A stretch of DNA of 64,000 nt, taken from Flavihumibacter fluminis. Its GTDB lineage: Bacteria > Bacteroidota > Bacteroidia > Chitinophagales > Chitinophagaceae. Where the stretch lies: contig NZ_JAKEVY010000001.1 in the NCBI RefSeq assembly GCF_021491375.1, positions 124,001 to 188,000 of the forward strand, in the 5' to 3' direction. Shown here piece by piece: positions 8,838-18,736 of this stretch (positions are counted from its first letter, which is position 1; each line of letters starts with the position of its first letter). Under the pieces are notes generated by a model. That model did not search any database and was not told the DNA's origin. It was given only the letters and a program-made list of their open reading frames with translations. A program made the translations under genes and the position numbers.

Positions 8838-9167
8838 TTATTTTTTGAACATAAAATAAACGGCTCCTAAAAGGAAGGCAAAACTAACCAGGTAATTCCA
8901 GCGAAACGGCTCTTTCAGATAGAGTACAGCAAAAACAGCAAAGACAACCAGGGTGATTACTTCCTGTGTCATTTTTAACTGGAAACCGGAAAATCCATTC
9001 GCATACCCCATCCTGTTAGCCGGTACCATCAGGCAATATTCGAAAAAGGCAATTCCCCAGGCAATCAGTATTGCTTTCCACAAGGAGAGGCCTTTTTGTT
9101 TCAGGTGTCCATACCAAGCAATGGTCATAAAAATATTGGACAGGAGCAGCAGTACGATGGTACGCAT
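8838..9167 (-). CDS. DMT family protein (DUF486), small membrane protein
   Basis: This 109-residue protein has four predicted membrane helices and the conserved middle segment FEYCLMVPANRMG of DUF486 (PF04342), a branch of the drug/metabolite transporter superfamily without a known substrate. The frame is open further upstream, but the ATG at 9165-9167 (MRTIVLLLL) gives the family's normal length. Its stop codon (8838-8840) directly abuts the trmN6 stop codon (8835-8837) with no base between. Confidence 0.85.
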   Translation of the reverse strand: MRTIVLLLLSNIFMTIAWYGHLKQKGLSLWKAILIAWGIAFFEYCLMVPANRMGYANGFSGFQLKMTQEVITLVVFAVFAVLYLKEPFRWNYLVSFAFLLGAVYFMFKK

Positions 9168-9200
9168 AGCTTGATCTTTTGGTGTGGCGCTAAAATTAAA

Positions 9201-9229
9201 AAAAACCGCACACCTGTGGCGTGCGGTTA
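9201..9229 (-). terminator. Minus-strand terminator, second of a tandem pair
   Basis: The perfect 8-bp stem AACCGCAC / GTGCGGTT (9204-9211 with 9221-9228) is followed on the minus strand by a run of T. It lies about 100 bp downstream of the smc terminator with no gene in between. Confidence 0.8.
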
Positions 9230-9314
9230 TGAACTGGTGAAAAACAAGATACAACCTCCATTGCCAAAATACAATGGAGCTGCTTTTCCTGCAATCGTAA
9301 AATTCCTCGATTTC

Positions 9315-9350
9315 TAAAAAAAGTAAAGCACCTCCTATCGGAGATGCTTT
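9315..9350 (-). terminator. Minus-strand terminator of smc
   Basis: On the minus strand AAAGCA-T-CTCC and GGAG-G-TGCTTT form an 11-bp stem with one T-G wobble and a GATA loop, followed by AC and then seven T. It lies about 40 bp after the smc stop codon. Confidence 0.85.
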
Positions 9351-9388
9351 AACAGGTTGGACGGTTACTAATACTTAAATATAGGAGT

Positions 9389-12300
9389 TTAATTCAAATT
9401 TCTAAAATCTACCGGTACTAATTTACTTACTCCCGGTTCTTGCATGGTTACGCCATAAATTGCATCAACGGCGCTCATGGTCATTTTGTTGTGTGTTACT
9501 ATAATAAACTGGCTTTCTTCACTGAAACGACGGATCATATTAGTGAATTTGCCCACGTTTGCATCATCCAGTGGAGCGTCCACCTCATCTAGAATACAGA
9601 AAGGAGCCGGTTTAATCAGATAGATCGCAAAGAGCAGGGCAGTTGCCGTCAGTGTTTTTTCTCCCCCACTTAATTGAGTGATGGAAGAAGGACGTTTTCC
9701 TTTGGGTTTAGCGATGATATCAATTCCTGTTTCAGCCAGGTTCTCCGGGTTTTCAAGGATCAGGTCGCACTGATCTTCTTCCGTAAACAGCGCTTTGAAT
9801 ACTTTAATAAAATTCTCTTTTACCTGATTAAAGGTGTCAAGGAATTTCTGATTAGCAGTACTCTCTACCTCTGCAATGGTTTGCAACAGACTGTCTTTAG
9901 CGGATACGAGATCGTTCTTCTGTTCCAGTATGAACTCATAACGCTTTTTCATTTCTGTAAATGCTTCGATGGCAGTAGGGTTAACCTCGCCCAGGTTCTC
10001 CAGTCGCTTTTTCATGCGCTCGGATTTTTCCTGTAATTCTTCTACCGGTGTTTCTGAAGTTCTTGGCTGGTCAATAATATCGTCCAGGTTGATGCGAAAC
10101 TCTACCTGTAATCGCTCTTTCATTCCTGCCAGTTGCAGTTTCAATTCATTCAACCGGTCTTTGATGGCTCCCAGTGAATGTTCCAGCTGCTCCTTTTCTT
10201 TAACCTTGGTACGAAGTGCTGCCTCTTTTTCATTGAGCAGGTTACGAATGGTATAATAGGCCTGATCAGCCTGGTTCAATACTTTTTCATCGGCTTCCTT
10301 TTTCCTCATCATGTCCAGCAAACCTTCTTCAGCCTGGTTCAGCAAGTTTTCACTTGCGGTGATATCTTCCGATACCTGCTTCAACTGACTGCTGTTGATT
10401 TCTATCTGGTTGGTCAGATCGTTCAACTGGTTGCGTTTGAACTCCAGTTCCTGTTTAATGGAATTGATCCGGCTTTGCTGCCTTGTCAGTGATAAGTTGA
10501 ATTCATTGTACACCGCATTGGCACTGTTGTATTCCTGCTCTGCGGTTTTATAGGATTGCTCAATCTCAACGAGCCGGGAGCCTGTTTCTTCAATCAATTG
10601 CAGCAATTCCGTTAATTCAGAGCGCGTCCCTGAAATGGATTGCTGACTCGTTTCCAACTGTTGTTGTAATTCTTCCAGCCGATTGCGACTGGTGGATTGC
10701 AACGCATGCAGGTTCTCCACTTTATTCTGCAATGCAAATACCTGGTTGGTCAGTTGGTTGATTTCCTGTTGGGTTTGTTTGATTGCCTGTTCTTTCAGCT
10801 GTTCATTGTAGCCGATCACTTCATTGTGTTTCTCCTGTATGGTTTGCCGGATACCAGTAACCACCTGCTCCTGGGTATGAATCTCTTCACTAAGTTTTTC
10901 CAGATTTTTAGCGCGACCAATCTTCTTTCCTTCAAATAACCCAACACTACCTCCTATGATGGAGTATTTTCCTTTTACATATTTACCGGTCTTTTCCAGG
11001 ATGATATGTCCATTGCTGTTTTCCAATGCAGATTCATCCTCTGCAATAAATACATTGCCCAGTAAATGATAAGCAAGTGATTTATAAGTGGTATCTACTT
11101 CAATTACAGATAAGGCCGGTAATGTTCCTGCTGGCACACTGGTATTGGTTGCAGCATCACCAAACTGATCAAGCAGAAAGAAATTTGCCTTTCCTTTTTT
11201 GTGCTCATCCAACAAATGTATAGCCTGCAACCCTTCTTTCAGGTTGTTAACTACGTAATAGTTTAGATAAGGTTCCAGTACATTTTCTACTGCTGCCCGG
11301 TATTCTTCCTTTACATAAATAATATCAGATAGAATGGGCGCCTGGTGATTCCAGTTCGGATTATTGTGCAGGAACTTAACGCTTTCCGGGTAGCCTTCCA
11401 TGGAATCAATCAGGCTTTTAAGGAGGTCATGTTCGTTTTTGCGCGCATCCAGCAGCCTGTTCTCTTCTGCCAGTTTCTGTCTTAATTGTTCCAGTTCCTG
11501 TTGAGTTTGCAGGATCTGTTCGCGCGTACGCTCGTGATGTTCCTGTAACTGCTGCAGGTCTTTCTGTTTTGCTTCAAGTTCCAACTCCTTTTCGGTTCTT
11601 TCTTCTTCCAGTTGTTTTAACTGGCTGCCTCTTAATTCACGTTCCTCTTCTATCTGATGAATGCTGCGTTGTAAATTCAATATGGAAGTATCCGCAACAG
11701 CCACTTTCTTTTCTGCTTCAAACTGACTGCGCTGTATCTGAAGGTTTTCACTTCGGATGGCATCCACTGCCTGCCGTTGGGCATCAAACTGGCTGCGCTT
11801 TTCTTCAACATCCGCTTTATATCCTTCCAGCTGCGATTCAAACGTTTCCAGTTTGCCTTCCTCCTCTTCCACCTGTTTGGCACTGAACGCGATGCTCTCT
11901 TCCAATCCTTTTAACTGTCCATCACTTTTCTGAAGAAAATCCTGAAGGCTGCCTTCTTTTTCGCGAAGGAAGTTCAAGCGCTGTGAGGCCAGGTTCTTTT
12001 CGTTCTCCTTTGTGCGTAACTGTTGGAGCAATTCGTTGAACGTGTATTGCAGGGATTGCAATTGCCGTTCCTTTTCAATGAAATCCAGTTTTTCCTGCTC
12101 CAGTGCTGCTTCTTCCTGGGCAATTACAGCATCCAATTGAGCTTTTTTATCCGTTTCGGCATTGGTCTGCTCGTTCAGATCGCGATAGGTCAGATTGAAT
12201 CCTTCCAATGCTGCTTTTGCCAGCTCGATGGAAATCTCTCTGTAATCTTTTTTTATCTCGTAATATTTCTCTGCTTTTTTTGCCTGGTTCTCCAGGGTCT

Positions 12301-12907
12301 TCAACTGGTTGTTGATCTCAAATAAGAGGTCTTCAATCCTGGCCAAATCCTGTTCTGTTGCATCCAGTTTCTGACGGGCTTCTTTTTTCCGGGTTTTGTA
12401 TATGGAGATCCCGGCGGCCTGTTCCAGCATTCGACGGCGACTGTTATCCTTATCCTTAATCAGGTCGTCCACCATACCCAACTCAATGATGCTATAGCTA
12501 TCTGTACTTACACCGGTATCCATGAAAAGATTCTGGATGTCTTTCAGTCGGCAGCTTACATCGTTCAGGCGGTATTCACTCTCCCCGCTTTTATAAAATT
12601 TTCGGGTAATTGTAACCGTATTAAACTCAGTTGGAAGCAGGTTTTTGGTGTTCTCAAAAGTCAGACTCACTTCCGCCAGTCCGGATGCCGAACGCGTCCG
12701 CGATCCATTAAACACCAGGCTGTCCAGGTTCTCCGAACGCAACTGGCTAATCTTCTGTTCGCCGATTACCCAGCGGATACTGTCGATAATATTGCTCTTA
12801 CCGCAACCATTCGGACCAACAATACCGGTGATATTCTGGTCGAAATGAACGACGGTTTTATCGGCGAAACTCTTAAAACCCTTTATTTCTAAGCTCTTTA
12901 GGCGCAC
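9389..12907 (-). CDS. smc: Chromosome segregation/condensation ATPase SMC
   Basis: SMC is the ATPase of the bacterial condensin, which extrudes DNA loops and aligns chromosome arms together with ScpA and ScpB. At 1172 residues it has the full-length layout: the N-terminal ATPase half with Walker A GPNGCGKSN (31-39), a first long coiled coil (about 170-500), the hinge (about 510-680, including the glycine-rich GGSVG segment), a second coiled coil (about 690-1020), and the C-terminal half with the signature LSGGEKTL and Walker B FCILDEVDAPLDDANV. It is monocistronic, with its own promoter box (12931-12938) and terminator. scpA/scpB are not in the window. Confidence 0.97.
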   Translation of the reverse strand: MRLKSLEIKGFKSFADKTVVHFDQNITGIVGPNGCGKSNIIDSIRWVIGEQKISQLRSENLDSLVFNGSRTRSASGLAEVSLTFENTKNLLPTEFNTVTITRKFYKSGESEYRLNDVSCRLKDIQNLFMDTGVSTDSYSIIELGMVDDLIKDKDNSRRRMLEQAAGISIYKTRKKEARQKLDATEQDLARIEDLLFEINNQLKTLENQAKKAEKYYEIKKDYREISIELAKAALEGFNLTYRDLNEQTNAETDKKAQLDAVIAQEEAALEQEKLDFIEKERQLQSLQYTFNELLQQLRTKENEKNLASQRLNFLREKEGSLQDFLQKSDGQLKGLEESIAFSAKQVEEEEGKLETFESQLEGYKADVEEKRSQFDAQRQAVDAIRSENLQIQRSQFEAEKKVAVADTSILNLQRSIHQIEEERELRGSQLKQLEEERTEKELELEAKQKDLQQLQEHHERTREQILQTQQELEQLRQKLAEENRLLDARKNEHDLLKSLIDSMEGYPESVKFLHNNPNWNHQAPILSDIIYVKEEYRAAVENVLEPYLNYYVVNNLKEGLQAIHLLDEHKKGKANFFLLDQFGDAATNTSVPAGTLPALSVIEVDTTYKSLAYHLLGNVFIAEDESALENSNGHIILEKTGKYVKGKYSIIGGSVGLFEGKKIGRAKNLEKLSEEIHTQEQVVTGIRQTIQEKHNEVIGYNEQLKEQAIKQTQQEINQLTNQVFALQNKVENLHALQSTSRNRLEELQQQLETSQQSISGTRSELTELLQLIEETGSRLVEIEQSYKTAEQEYNSANAVYNEFNLSLTRQQSRINSIKQELEFKRNQLNDLTNQIEINSSQLKQVSEDITASENLLNQAEEGLLDMMRKKEADEKVLNQADQAYYTIRNLLNEKEAALRTKVKEKEQLEHSLGAIKDRLNELKLQLAGMKERLQVEFRINLDDIIDQPRTSETPVEELQEKSERMKKRLENLGEVNPTAIEAFTEMKKRYEFILEQKNDLVSAKDSLLQTIAEVESTANQKFLDTFNQVKENFIKVFKALFTEEDQCDLILENPENLAETGIDIIAKPKGKRPSSITQLSGGEKTLTATALLFAIYLIKPAPFCILDEVDAPLDDANVGKFTNMIRRFSEESQFIIVTHNKMTMSAVDAIYGVTMQEPGVSKLVPVDFRNLN

Positions 12908-12930
12908 AATTATCCAATTTTAGAGGGAAG

Positions 12931-12938
12931 CAAATATA
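12931..12938 (-). promoter_or_regulatory. smc promoter -7 box (TATATTTG)
   Basis: On the minus strand TATATTTG fits TAnnTTTG exactly and would give a 5' leader of about 15-18 nt to the smc ATG. The 290 bp between smc and the divergent aldolase gene (12908-13198) is AT-rich; apart from the two divergent promoter boxes I see no gene or strong hairpin in it. Confidence 0.65.
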
Positions 12939-13186
12939 TAGGAATGATTTCAACTTGGATGGGGTCAATGTTCAATCTAACGCGATAATTCTGTACTTCT
13001 TTTGCACAATATTGAAGGTGGCTACTAAATAATGATAATTAATAAAAACAATAAAATTTGAAATAGTAATGAAATACAATTATATATTAATAAATACCGG
13101 TTTATAAATATGTTTATAATCTAGCCACTTTCATGCTTTTGATCTGATTTCAAATCACTAATTCCCACCGAAAAGCATACGGAATG

Positions 13187-13194
13187 TATATTTG
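13187..13194 (+). promoter_or_regulatory. ltaE promoter -7 box (TATATTTG), probably leaderless
   Basis: The exact TAnnTTTG box ends four bases before the ATG at 13199, so the transcript should start at or very near the start codon. This also excludes the in-frame ATG at 13184, which would lie upstream of the transcription start. Confidence 0.65.
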
Positions 13195-13198
13195 GCGC

Positions 13199-14215
13199 AT
13201 GAAAATTGACCTTCGTTCTGATACGTTCACGAAACCTACTCCGGGCATGCTGGATGCAATTGCCCGTGCCGAAGTGGGAGATGATGTCTTTGGGGAAGAC
13301 CCTTCCGTCAATGAACTGGAATCACGTATGGCCAGCCTCTTTGGTATGGAAGCCGCGCTATTTTGTCCTACCGGTACCATGAGCAACCAGGTTGCTATAA
13401 AAGTGCATACCCGTCCGGGTGATGAAGTCATCTGCGAACAACAGGCCCATGTTTACATATATGAAGGTGGGGGAATCGCCTTTCATTCCGGCTCCCAGGT
13501 TAAAGCACTGGCTGGCAATCGGGGAAGAATAACTGCTGATCAGGTTGTTTCGGCCATTAATCCGGATGATGTGCACAAAGCCAGAACCTCACTGGTTTGC
13601 CTGGAAAACACGAGTAACCGGGGTGGTGGTTCCTGTTATAATTGGGATGATATCCTTGCTGTAAAACAGGTATGCCAAATCAATGGACTAGCATTGCACC
13701 TGGATGGTGCCAGGTTATTCAATGCCCTTGTAGCAACCGGACAAACTGCAAGGCAATATGGTCAAACATTCGACAGCATATCCGTGTGTTTCAATAAAGG
13801 AATGGGATGTCCGATCGGATCTGTTCTAATTGGAAACCGCGATTTCATTCGCCAGGCCCGGAGAGTCCGAAAAGTATTTGGTGGTGGTATGCGCCAGGCC
13901 GGCTTTATGGCGGCAGCTGCCATTTACGCACTGGATCATCATATTGATCGCCTGGCGGAGGATCACCAGCATGCACGTGAAATTGCAGCTTTGTTGGCAA
14001 CCAAGGAATTTATCGGTACCATCCTTCCCGTTGAAACCAACCTGGTCATCTTTGAAGTGAAAGGGCGCTACACGGCCGCGACGCTGGTAGATACCTTAAA
14101 GCATTATGACATTCATAGCCTCGCGATCTCTCCTACCCAGATTCGGATGGTAACTCATCTCGATATCACCCGGGCTATGACAGATCGCCTGCTTCAAGTT
14201 TTGAATGAATTGTAA
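13199..14215 (+). CDS. ltaE: Low-specificity L-threonine aldolase / beta-eliminating lyase
   Basis: This 338-residue fold-type I PLP enzyme cleaves L-threonine or L-allo-threonine to glycine and acetaldehyde. The N-terminus [15 protein letters not shown], the segment [15 protein letters not shown] and the PLP lysine Lys200 ([12 protein letters not shown]) are diagnostic; [10 protein letters not shown] carries the Asp that contacts the PLP pyridine nitrogen. The start at 13199 matches the family N-terminus. It is followed 29 bp later by pgi on the same strand. Confidence 0.92.
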   Translation: MKIDLRSDTFTKPTPGMLDAIARAEVGDDVFGEDPSVNELESRMASLFGMEAALFCPTGTMSNQVAIKVHTRPGDEVICEQQAHVYIYEGGGIAFHSGSQVKALAGNRGRITADQVVSAINPDDVHKARTSLVCLENTSNRGGGSCYNWDDILAVKQVCQINGLALHLDGARLFNALVATGQTARQYGQTFDSISVCFNKGMGCPIGSVLIGNRDFIRQARRVRKVFGGGMRQAGFMAAAAIYALDHHIDRLAEDHQHAREIAALLATKEFIGTILPVETNLVIFEVKGRYTAATLVDTLKHYDIHSLAISPTQIRMVTHLDITRAMTDRLLQVLNEL

Positions 14216-14244
14216 CTTAGTCCTTTTGCAAGCAAACTAACAAC

Positions 14245-15894
14245 ATGTTACCAACCATTAACCCGAGTTCTACCAAGGCCTGGAAAGGGCTGCAACAACA
14301 TTTTGAATCACTAAAAGACCAGCCCATGCGGAGCCTTTTTCAGGCAGATCCGCAGCGATTTGAAAAGTTTTCACGTCGCCATCAGGAGCTGGTGATTGAT
14401 TTTTCCAAAAACAGGATTACCGATACTACCTGGCAATTGCTCCTTGAGCTGGCAACCGAATGCCAACTCGAACAGGCAATCAAGGCTATGTTCAATGGTG
14501 AGCTCATCAATAAAACCGAAGGCAGGGCTGTATTGCATACCGCTCTGCGTAATTTCTCCGGAAAGCCTGTGCAAACAGAAGGTAGAGATATAATGCCGGA
14601 CGTACAGGCAGTTCAACAGCAGATGGCCCGGTTTTGTGAGCAGGTTCATTCCGGCAGTTGGAAAGGATATACCGGTAAAAAGATTCGATTCATAGTAAAT
14701 ATTGGTATCGGGGGAAGTGATTTGGGACCCTTAATGGTAACGGAAGCACTCAAGCCATTCTGGAAAGAAGGCATTCAGCCTTATTTTGTGTCCAACGTTG
14801 ATGGTACCCATATTGCCGAAACGTTGAAGAAGATTGATCCGGAACAGACCCTTTTCCTGATTGCCTCCAAAACATTTACCACACAGGAAACTATGACCAA
14901 TTCGCATACTGCCAGGAATTGGTTTCTGCAATCGGGTGCTTCCGAGCAGGACATCGCCCGACATTTTGCCGCGCTGTCTACCAATGAGAAAGAGGTAGTG
15001 AAATTCGGCATAGATAAAGCCAACATGTTTGGTTTCTGGGATTGGGTTGGTGGCCGCTATTCCTTGTGGAGTGCGATTGGTTTATCCATTGCTCTGACCA
15101 TCGGTTACCCTGCTTTTGAGGAATTATTGAAAGGAGCCTATGCAGCTGATGAGCATTTCCGCTCGACCCCATTTGAAGATAATATACCGGTGCTCATGGC
15201 CATAACCGGACTCTGGTACACGAATTTTTTTGGTGCCCAGACGGAAGCCATTCTACCTTACGACCAATATATGCACCGTTTTCCAGCCTATTTCCAGCAG
15301 GGCAATATGGAAAGCAATGGTAAATCTATAGATCGGAACGGGAATAAAGTAAACTATTCAACAGGGCCGATCATCTGGGGCGAACCAGGTACGAATGGGC
15401 AACATGCATTTTATCAGCTCATCCACCAGGGTACACCACTCATTCCCTGTGACTTCATTGCGGCAGCGAAATCATTCAATCCAGTTGGTGATCACCACCA
15501 GAAACTGCTCTCCAATTTCTTCGCTCAAACGGAAGCGTTGATGAATGGAAAGTCGGAAGTGGAAGCCCGGGCGGAACTGGAAAAAGCAGGAATGTCGTCT
15601 GAAAAGATCGCTGAACTATTGCCCTTCAAAGTTTTTGAAGGTAATAAACCAACCAATTCAATTTTAGTTAAAGAGTTGAATCCCTTTACATTAGGGCAAT
15701 TAATAGCTTTTTATGAGCATAAGATTTTCGTACAGGGTATTATCTGGAATATCTACAGTTTTGATCAGTGGGGAGTAGAACTGGGTAAACAGCTGGCAAA
15801 TAAAATACTGCCGGAATTGCTGGATGATACCCCGGTAAGCTCTCACGACTCCAGTACAAATGGACTCATTAATCTGTATAAAAAAATGAGATAA
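14245..15894 (+). CDS. pgi: Glucose-6-phosphate isomerase
   Basis: This cytosolic glycolytic enzyme interconverts glucose 6-phosphate and fructose 6-phosphate. The 549-residue length equals the E. coli-type enzyme. Catalytic residues are visible: Glu356 in GNMESNGK, His387 in NGQHAFYQL and Lys515 in GVELGKQLA; both PGI signature regions (around [21 protein letters not shown] and [18 protein letters not shown]) are present. A terminator follows 11 bp after the stop codon. Confidence 0.97.
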   Translation: MLPTINPSSTKAWKGLQQHFESLKDQPMRSLFQADPQRFEKFSRRHQELVIDFSKNRITDTTWQLLLELATECQLEQAIKAMFNGELINKTEGRAVLHTALRNFSGKPVQTEGRDIMPDVQAVQQQMARFCEQVHSGSWKGYTGKKIRFIVNIGIGGSDLGPLMVTEALKPFWKEGIQPYFVSNVDGTHIAETLKKIDPEQTLFLIASKTFTTQETMTNSHTARNWFLQSGASEQDIARHFAALSTNEKEVVKFGIDKANMFGFWDWVGGRYSLWSAIGLSIALTIGYPAFEELLKGAYAADEHFRSTPFEDNIPVLMAITGLWYTNFFGAQTEAILPYDQYMHRFPAYFQQGNMESNGKSIDRNGNKVNYSTGPIIWGEPGTNGQHAFYQLIHQGTPLIPCDFIAAAKSFNPVGDHHQKLLSNFFAQTEALMNGKSEVEARAELEKAGMSSEKIAELLPFKVFEGNKPTNSILVKELNPFTLGQLIAFYEHKIFVQGIIWNIYSFDQWGVELGKQLANKILPELLDDTPVSSHDSSTNGLINLYKKMR

Positions 15895-15905
15895 AAAGGT
15901 TTTCA

Positions 15906-15931
15906 GGAGCAGCTTTCGGGCTGCTTTTTTT
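15906..15931 (+). terminator. pgi terminator
   Basis: The stem AGCAGC / GCTGCT with a 6-nt loop (TTTCGG) is followed by a run of seven T. It lies just downstream of the pgi stop codon. Confidence 0.85.
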
Positions 15932-15946
15932 ATCTTTAAATAAAAC

Positions 15947-16267
15947 ATGTTTCGATCCGGCTTGCTTCTACTAAGCTTAGTCTTATTGGTGATTGATGCA
16001 AATAGTCAGACAGGGTATAAATTTCCATCCATAAAATTCAAAGGGTTAGATATTGTTCCTTTCAATTTCAAACCTGGGGAAAGGGTGGATCTGTCTGAAT
16101 TGAATAGTTTGCTAAACGGCAATTCAGGAAAAATAAAGCCAGTTGAAATACCAACTGCAAAAATCCCGGAAACATTTACTGATCTCATGCCAAATGGCTG
16201 GCCCAAAAGTAGGGTTCTACCCTTTATTCCGAATAGTATTCCAGTGGTACCGGGTGAAAGAAAATAA
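15947..16267 (+). CDS. Small secreted protein of unknown function, 106 aa
   Basis: I do not recognise this protein. Residues 1-20 form a Sec signal peptide (hydrophobic LLLLSLVLLVI, cleavage expected near ANSQ). The mature part of about 85 residues is rich in Pro, Lys and Phe (FPSIKFKGLDIVPFNF, GWPKSRVLPFIPNSIPVVPGERK) and has no cysteine, so it is probably exported and perhaps cell-envelope associated. It sits between the pgi terminator and accD; a near-consensus -7 box (TATCTTTA) lies just upstream of the start. Confidence 0.6.
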   Translation: MFRSGLLLLSLVLLVIDANSQTGYKFPSIKFKGLDIVPFNFKPGERVDLSELNSLLNGNSGKIKPVEIPTAKIPETFTDLMPNGWPKSRVLPFIPNSIPVVPGERK

Positions 16268-16317
16268 AATAGGCTGAGGTTTCTTATCTTAGCCGCCAGT
16301 CTAAACATATTCGTAGC

Positions 16318-17235
16318 ATGGCACCACAACATGAAGAAGATTTTGATGCGAACCTGGCTGGTGAAGAAGGTCAATCTGAAGAGACTAAATCCAGTTGGTT
16401 TAAGCGGATAAAAAAAGGAATTCTGACTAGTACCGCAGAGAAGAAGGAAACTCCGGAAGGTCTTTGGACCAAATGCCCGGAATGTAATTTTATCTGTACC
16501 ATGAATGAATTGCGCGAGCAGTTATTTGTCTGTCCAAAATGTAATTACCATCACCGTATAGGCAGCGACGAGTATTTTGATATCGTATTTGATCCCGGGA
16601 CGATGCAGGTAATGTTTGAAAACATCCGTTCCAAAGATTACCTGGGTTTTACCGACCTCAAACCTTATGAGAAGCGTTTACAAGAAATCTGGAGCAAAAC
16701 AGATATTACTGATTCCATCCGGGTGGCAGCTGGAAAAATAAACGAACAGCACATTGTAATTGCCTGTATGGATTTTGAATTCATCGGTGGTTCACTGGGA
16801 AGCGTGATGGGTGAGCGTATATCAAGGGCAGTAGATTATTGCCTGGAGCATTCCACCCCTCTCATGATCATTTGTAAGTCAGGCGGTGCCCGAATGATGG
16901 AAAGCGCCTTTTCACTGATGCAGTTAGCCAAGGTATCGGGTAAATTATCGCAAATGACAGATGCCCGCATTCCCTATATTTCGTTCCTTACTGATCCATC
17001 TTTTGGAGGTATTTCCGCTTCTTTTGGTATGCTGGGCGACTTGAATATAGCAGAACCAGGTGCTTTGATTGGCTTTGCTGGTCCACGTGTAATCAAGGAA
17101 ACTATCAAAAAAGACCTGCCGGAAGGATTCCAGCGCAGTGAGTTTTTGCTGGAACACGGATTCCTGGACTTCATTGTAGACCGTAAAGAATTAAGAGAGC
17201 GCCTGAATACCCTGCTCATACTATTCAATAATTAA
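16318..17235 (+). CDS. accD: Acetyl-CoA carboxylase carboxyltransferase subunit beta
   Basis: AccD with AccA transfers the carboxyl group from biotin to acetyl-CoA, the first committed step of fatty-acid synthesis. The 305-residue protein has the N-terminal zinc ribbon (Cys53, Cys56, Cys72, Cys75) and the crotonase-type carboxyltransferase domain with SGGARMMES and GGISASFGMLGD. Compared with the common start SWFKRIKKGI it has about 25 extra acidic residues at the N-terminus; no alternative start codon fits closer, so the extension seems real. smpB follows 20 bp downstream. Confidence 0.95.
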   Translation: MAPQHEEDFDANLAGEEGQSEETKSSWFKRIKKGILTSTAEKKETPEGLWTKCPECNFICTMNELREQLFVCPKCNYHHRIGSDEYFDIVFDPGTMQVMFENIRSKDYLGFTDLKPYEKRLQEIWSKTDITDSIRVAAGKINEQHIVIACMDFEFIGGSLGSVMGERISRAVDYCLEHSTPLMIICKSGGARMMESAFSLMQLAKVSGKLSQMTDARIPYISFLTDPSFGGISASFGMLGDLNIAEPGALIGFAGPRVIKETIKKDLPEGFQRSEFLLEHGFLDFIVDRKELRERLNTLLILFNN

Positions 17236-17255
17236 GCATAAAGAAGGGAGTTGTT

Positions 17256-17690
17256 GTGGAATTGAGGAACCGGTCTGCCTTTCATGAGTATTTTTTTGAA
17301 ACCACCTACGTGGCCGGTATTGTATTGGTAGGAACGGAAGTAAAATCGCTCAGAGCCGGTAAAGTAAGTTTCAATGATGCTTATTGCCAGTTTCACAAGG
17401 GTGAATTATACGTCAAGAACCTGCATATTTCCGATTACGCATTTGGTACTACCCAACGGCATGAGCCTACTCAGGAGCGGAAATTATTATTGAAAAAGAA
17501 GGAGTTGCGCAAATTGGAGGCTAAAATCAAGGAAAAGGGGTACACCATTGTACCGCTTAAAATCTTTTTTAATGACCGCAACCTGGCCAAAATAGAAATT
17601 GGTTTAGGAAAGGGTAAAAAGCTCTACGATAAACGGGAAACCATCAAAAAAAGAGACGTGGAGCGCGACCTAAAACGTTATGTAAAGTAA
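17256..17690 (+). CDS. smpB: SsrA-binding protein SmpB
   Basis: SmpB binds tmRNA and delivers it to stalled ribosomes for trans-translation. The 144-residue protein has the OB-fold core with AGIVLVGTEVKSLRAGKVSFNDAY and the lysine/arginine-rich C-terminal tail (GKKLYDKRETIKKRDVERDLKRY) that enters the mRNA channel. The start is GTG at 17256, preceded by a purine-rich AAGAAGGGAG, one of the few Shine-Dalgarno-like sequences in the window. No tmRNA gene was found here. Confidence 0.95.
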   Translation: MELRNRSAFHEYFFETTYVAGIVLVGTEVKSLRAGKVSFNDAYCQFHKGELYVKNLHISDYAFGTTQRHEPTQERKLLLKKKELRKLEAKIKEKGYTIVPLKIFFNDRNLAKIEIGLGKGKKLYDKRETIKKRDVERDLKRYVK

Positions 17691-17758
17691 TTTATTGTAT
17701 GTAAAATATCCTATAGTAAAAGTCCATTATTACTGTGTTTTTTCATTAATTTGACCCT

Positions 17759-18736
17759 ATGCATCGTTTAATTCTGATATCCTTATTATGTATTGGCCTT
17801 CGTTCAGAGGCTCAAACACTGGCTGGTAGCTGGTACGGAAAGGCTGACGTGGTGCTGGATGGCACGTTCAACAACTATCTCACCCAACTTATCATCAAAC
17901 AGAAGGGAAATAAAGTGGAGGGCATTTTCGGATACTATTTCCGGAATGGTTACCAAAGCTTTTATGTAAAGGGAACCTATGATCCCAAGACCCGCCAGGT
18001 TACTATCAAAGACATACCCGTTGTATTTTATAAGGAAAACTCTATTGATGGAGTTACCTGTAATATGAGTTTTGAAGGAACGCTTCGGGTATCCAAGGTA
18101 GGTAGTTTTGTGCGGGGTAATTTCTTGTCTGATGGTCAGTATAAATATACCTGTCCCGAGTTAAGAGTTCTTTTCTCCTTAGACTCGCTTGTACAGGAAG
18201 ACTCCGTAATCAATGAAGGTCTTGCCAAAAAAGTTTGGCAACCATCAGTGGAAGATGTGATCGTGATGGATGACGAGGACGGTCCGGAGATCCGGAAAGC
18301 AACTACCCTACCCGGACTAACCAGAGAAACCGTAAAAGGTCCAAGCCTGGACGCGAATTCCCTGATCTCAAGATTTAAACAACGCCAGACAATCATCACA
18401 TCTGAATTGAAAGTTTCCTCGGATTCTATAAGAGTGAGTTTCTATGATAATGGTGATATTGACGGTGATAGCATTTCTGTATTCCTGAATGGAACGCCGG
18501 TTTTGGAGAAACAAATGATCTCTGCTAAAGCGACAACCATCTATATCAAACTGGATCCGTCCAAGGAATTCCATGACCTTGCCATGTTTGCAGAAAACCT
18601 GGGAAGAATTCCGCCGAATACGGCACTAATGGTAGTTTACGATGGTGATACACCACAGGAAGTATTCTTGTCCAGTAATTTGCAGCAGAATGGTTCGGTG
18701 AGGATACGGAAGAAAGAAGTGAAAAGTCAGAAGTGA
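17759..18736 (+). CDS. Secreted two-domain protein of unknown function, 325 aa
   Basis: A Sec signal peptide (1-18, cleavage after SEAQ) is followed by a beta-rich domain (about 20-145) that begins LAGSWYGKADV, reminiscent of lipocalin-like folds. A linker (about 146-205) leads to a C-terminal beta domain (about 206-315: SDSIRVSFYDNGDIDGDSISVFLNG ... FAENLGRIPPNTALMVVYDG). The last residues (KKEVKSQK) and the stop codon are encoded by a periodic repeat that runs on past the gene, so the C-terminal tail is probably secondary. A box TAATTTG (17747-17753) ends five bases before the ATG. Function unknown, probably periplasmic. Confidence 0.7.
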   Translation: MHRLILISLLCIGLRSEAQTLAGSWYGKADVVLDGTFNNYLTQLIIKQKGNKVEGIFGYYFRNGYQSFYVKGTYDPKTRQVTIKDIPVVFYKENSIDGVTCNMSFEGTLRVSKVGSFVRGNFLSDGQYKYTCPELRVLFSLDSLVQEDSVINEGLAKKVWQPSVEDVIVMDDEDGPEIRKATTLPGLTRETVKGPSLDANSLISRFKQRQTIITSELKVSSDSIRVSFYDNGDIDGDSISVFLNGTPVLEKQMISAKATTIYIKLDPSKEFHDLAMFAENLGRIPPNTALMVVYDGDTPQEVFLSSNLQQNGSVRIRKKEVKSQK

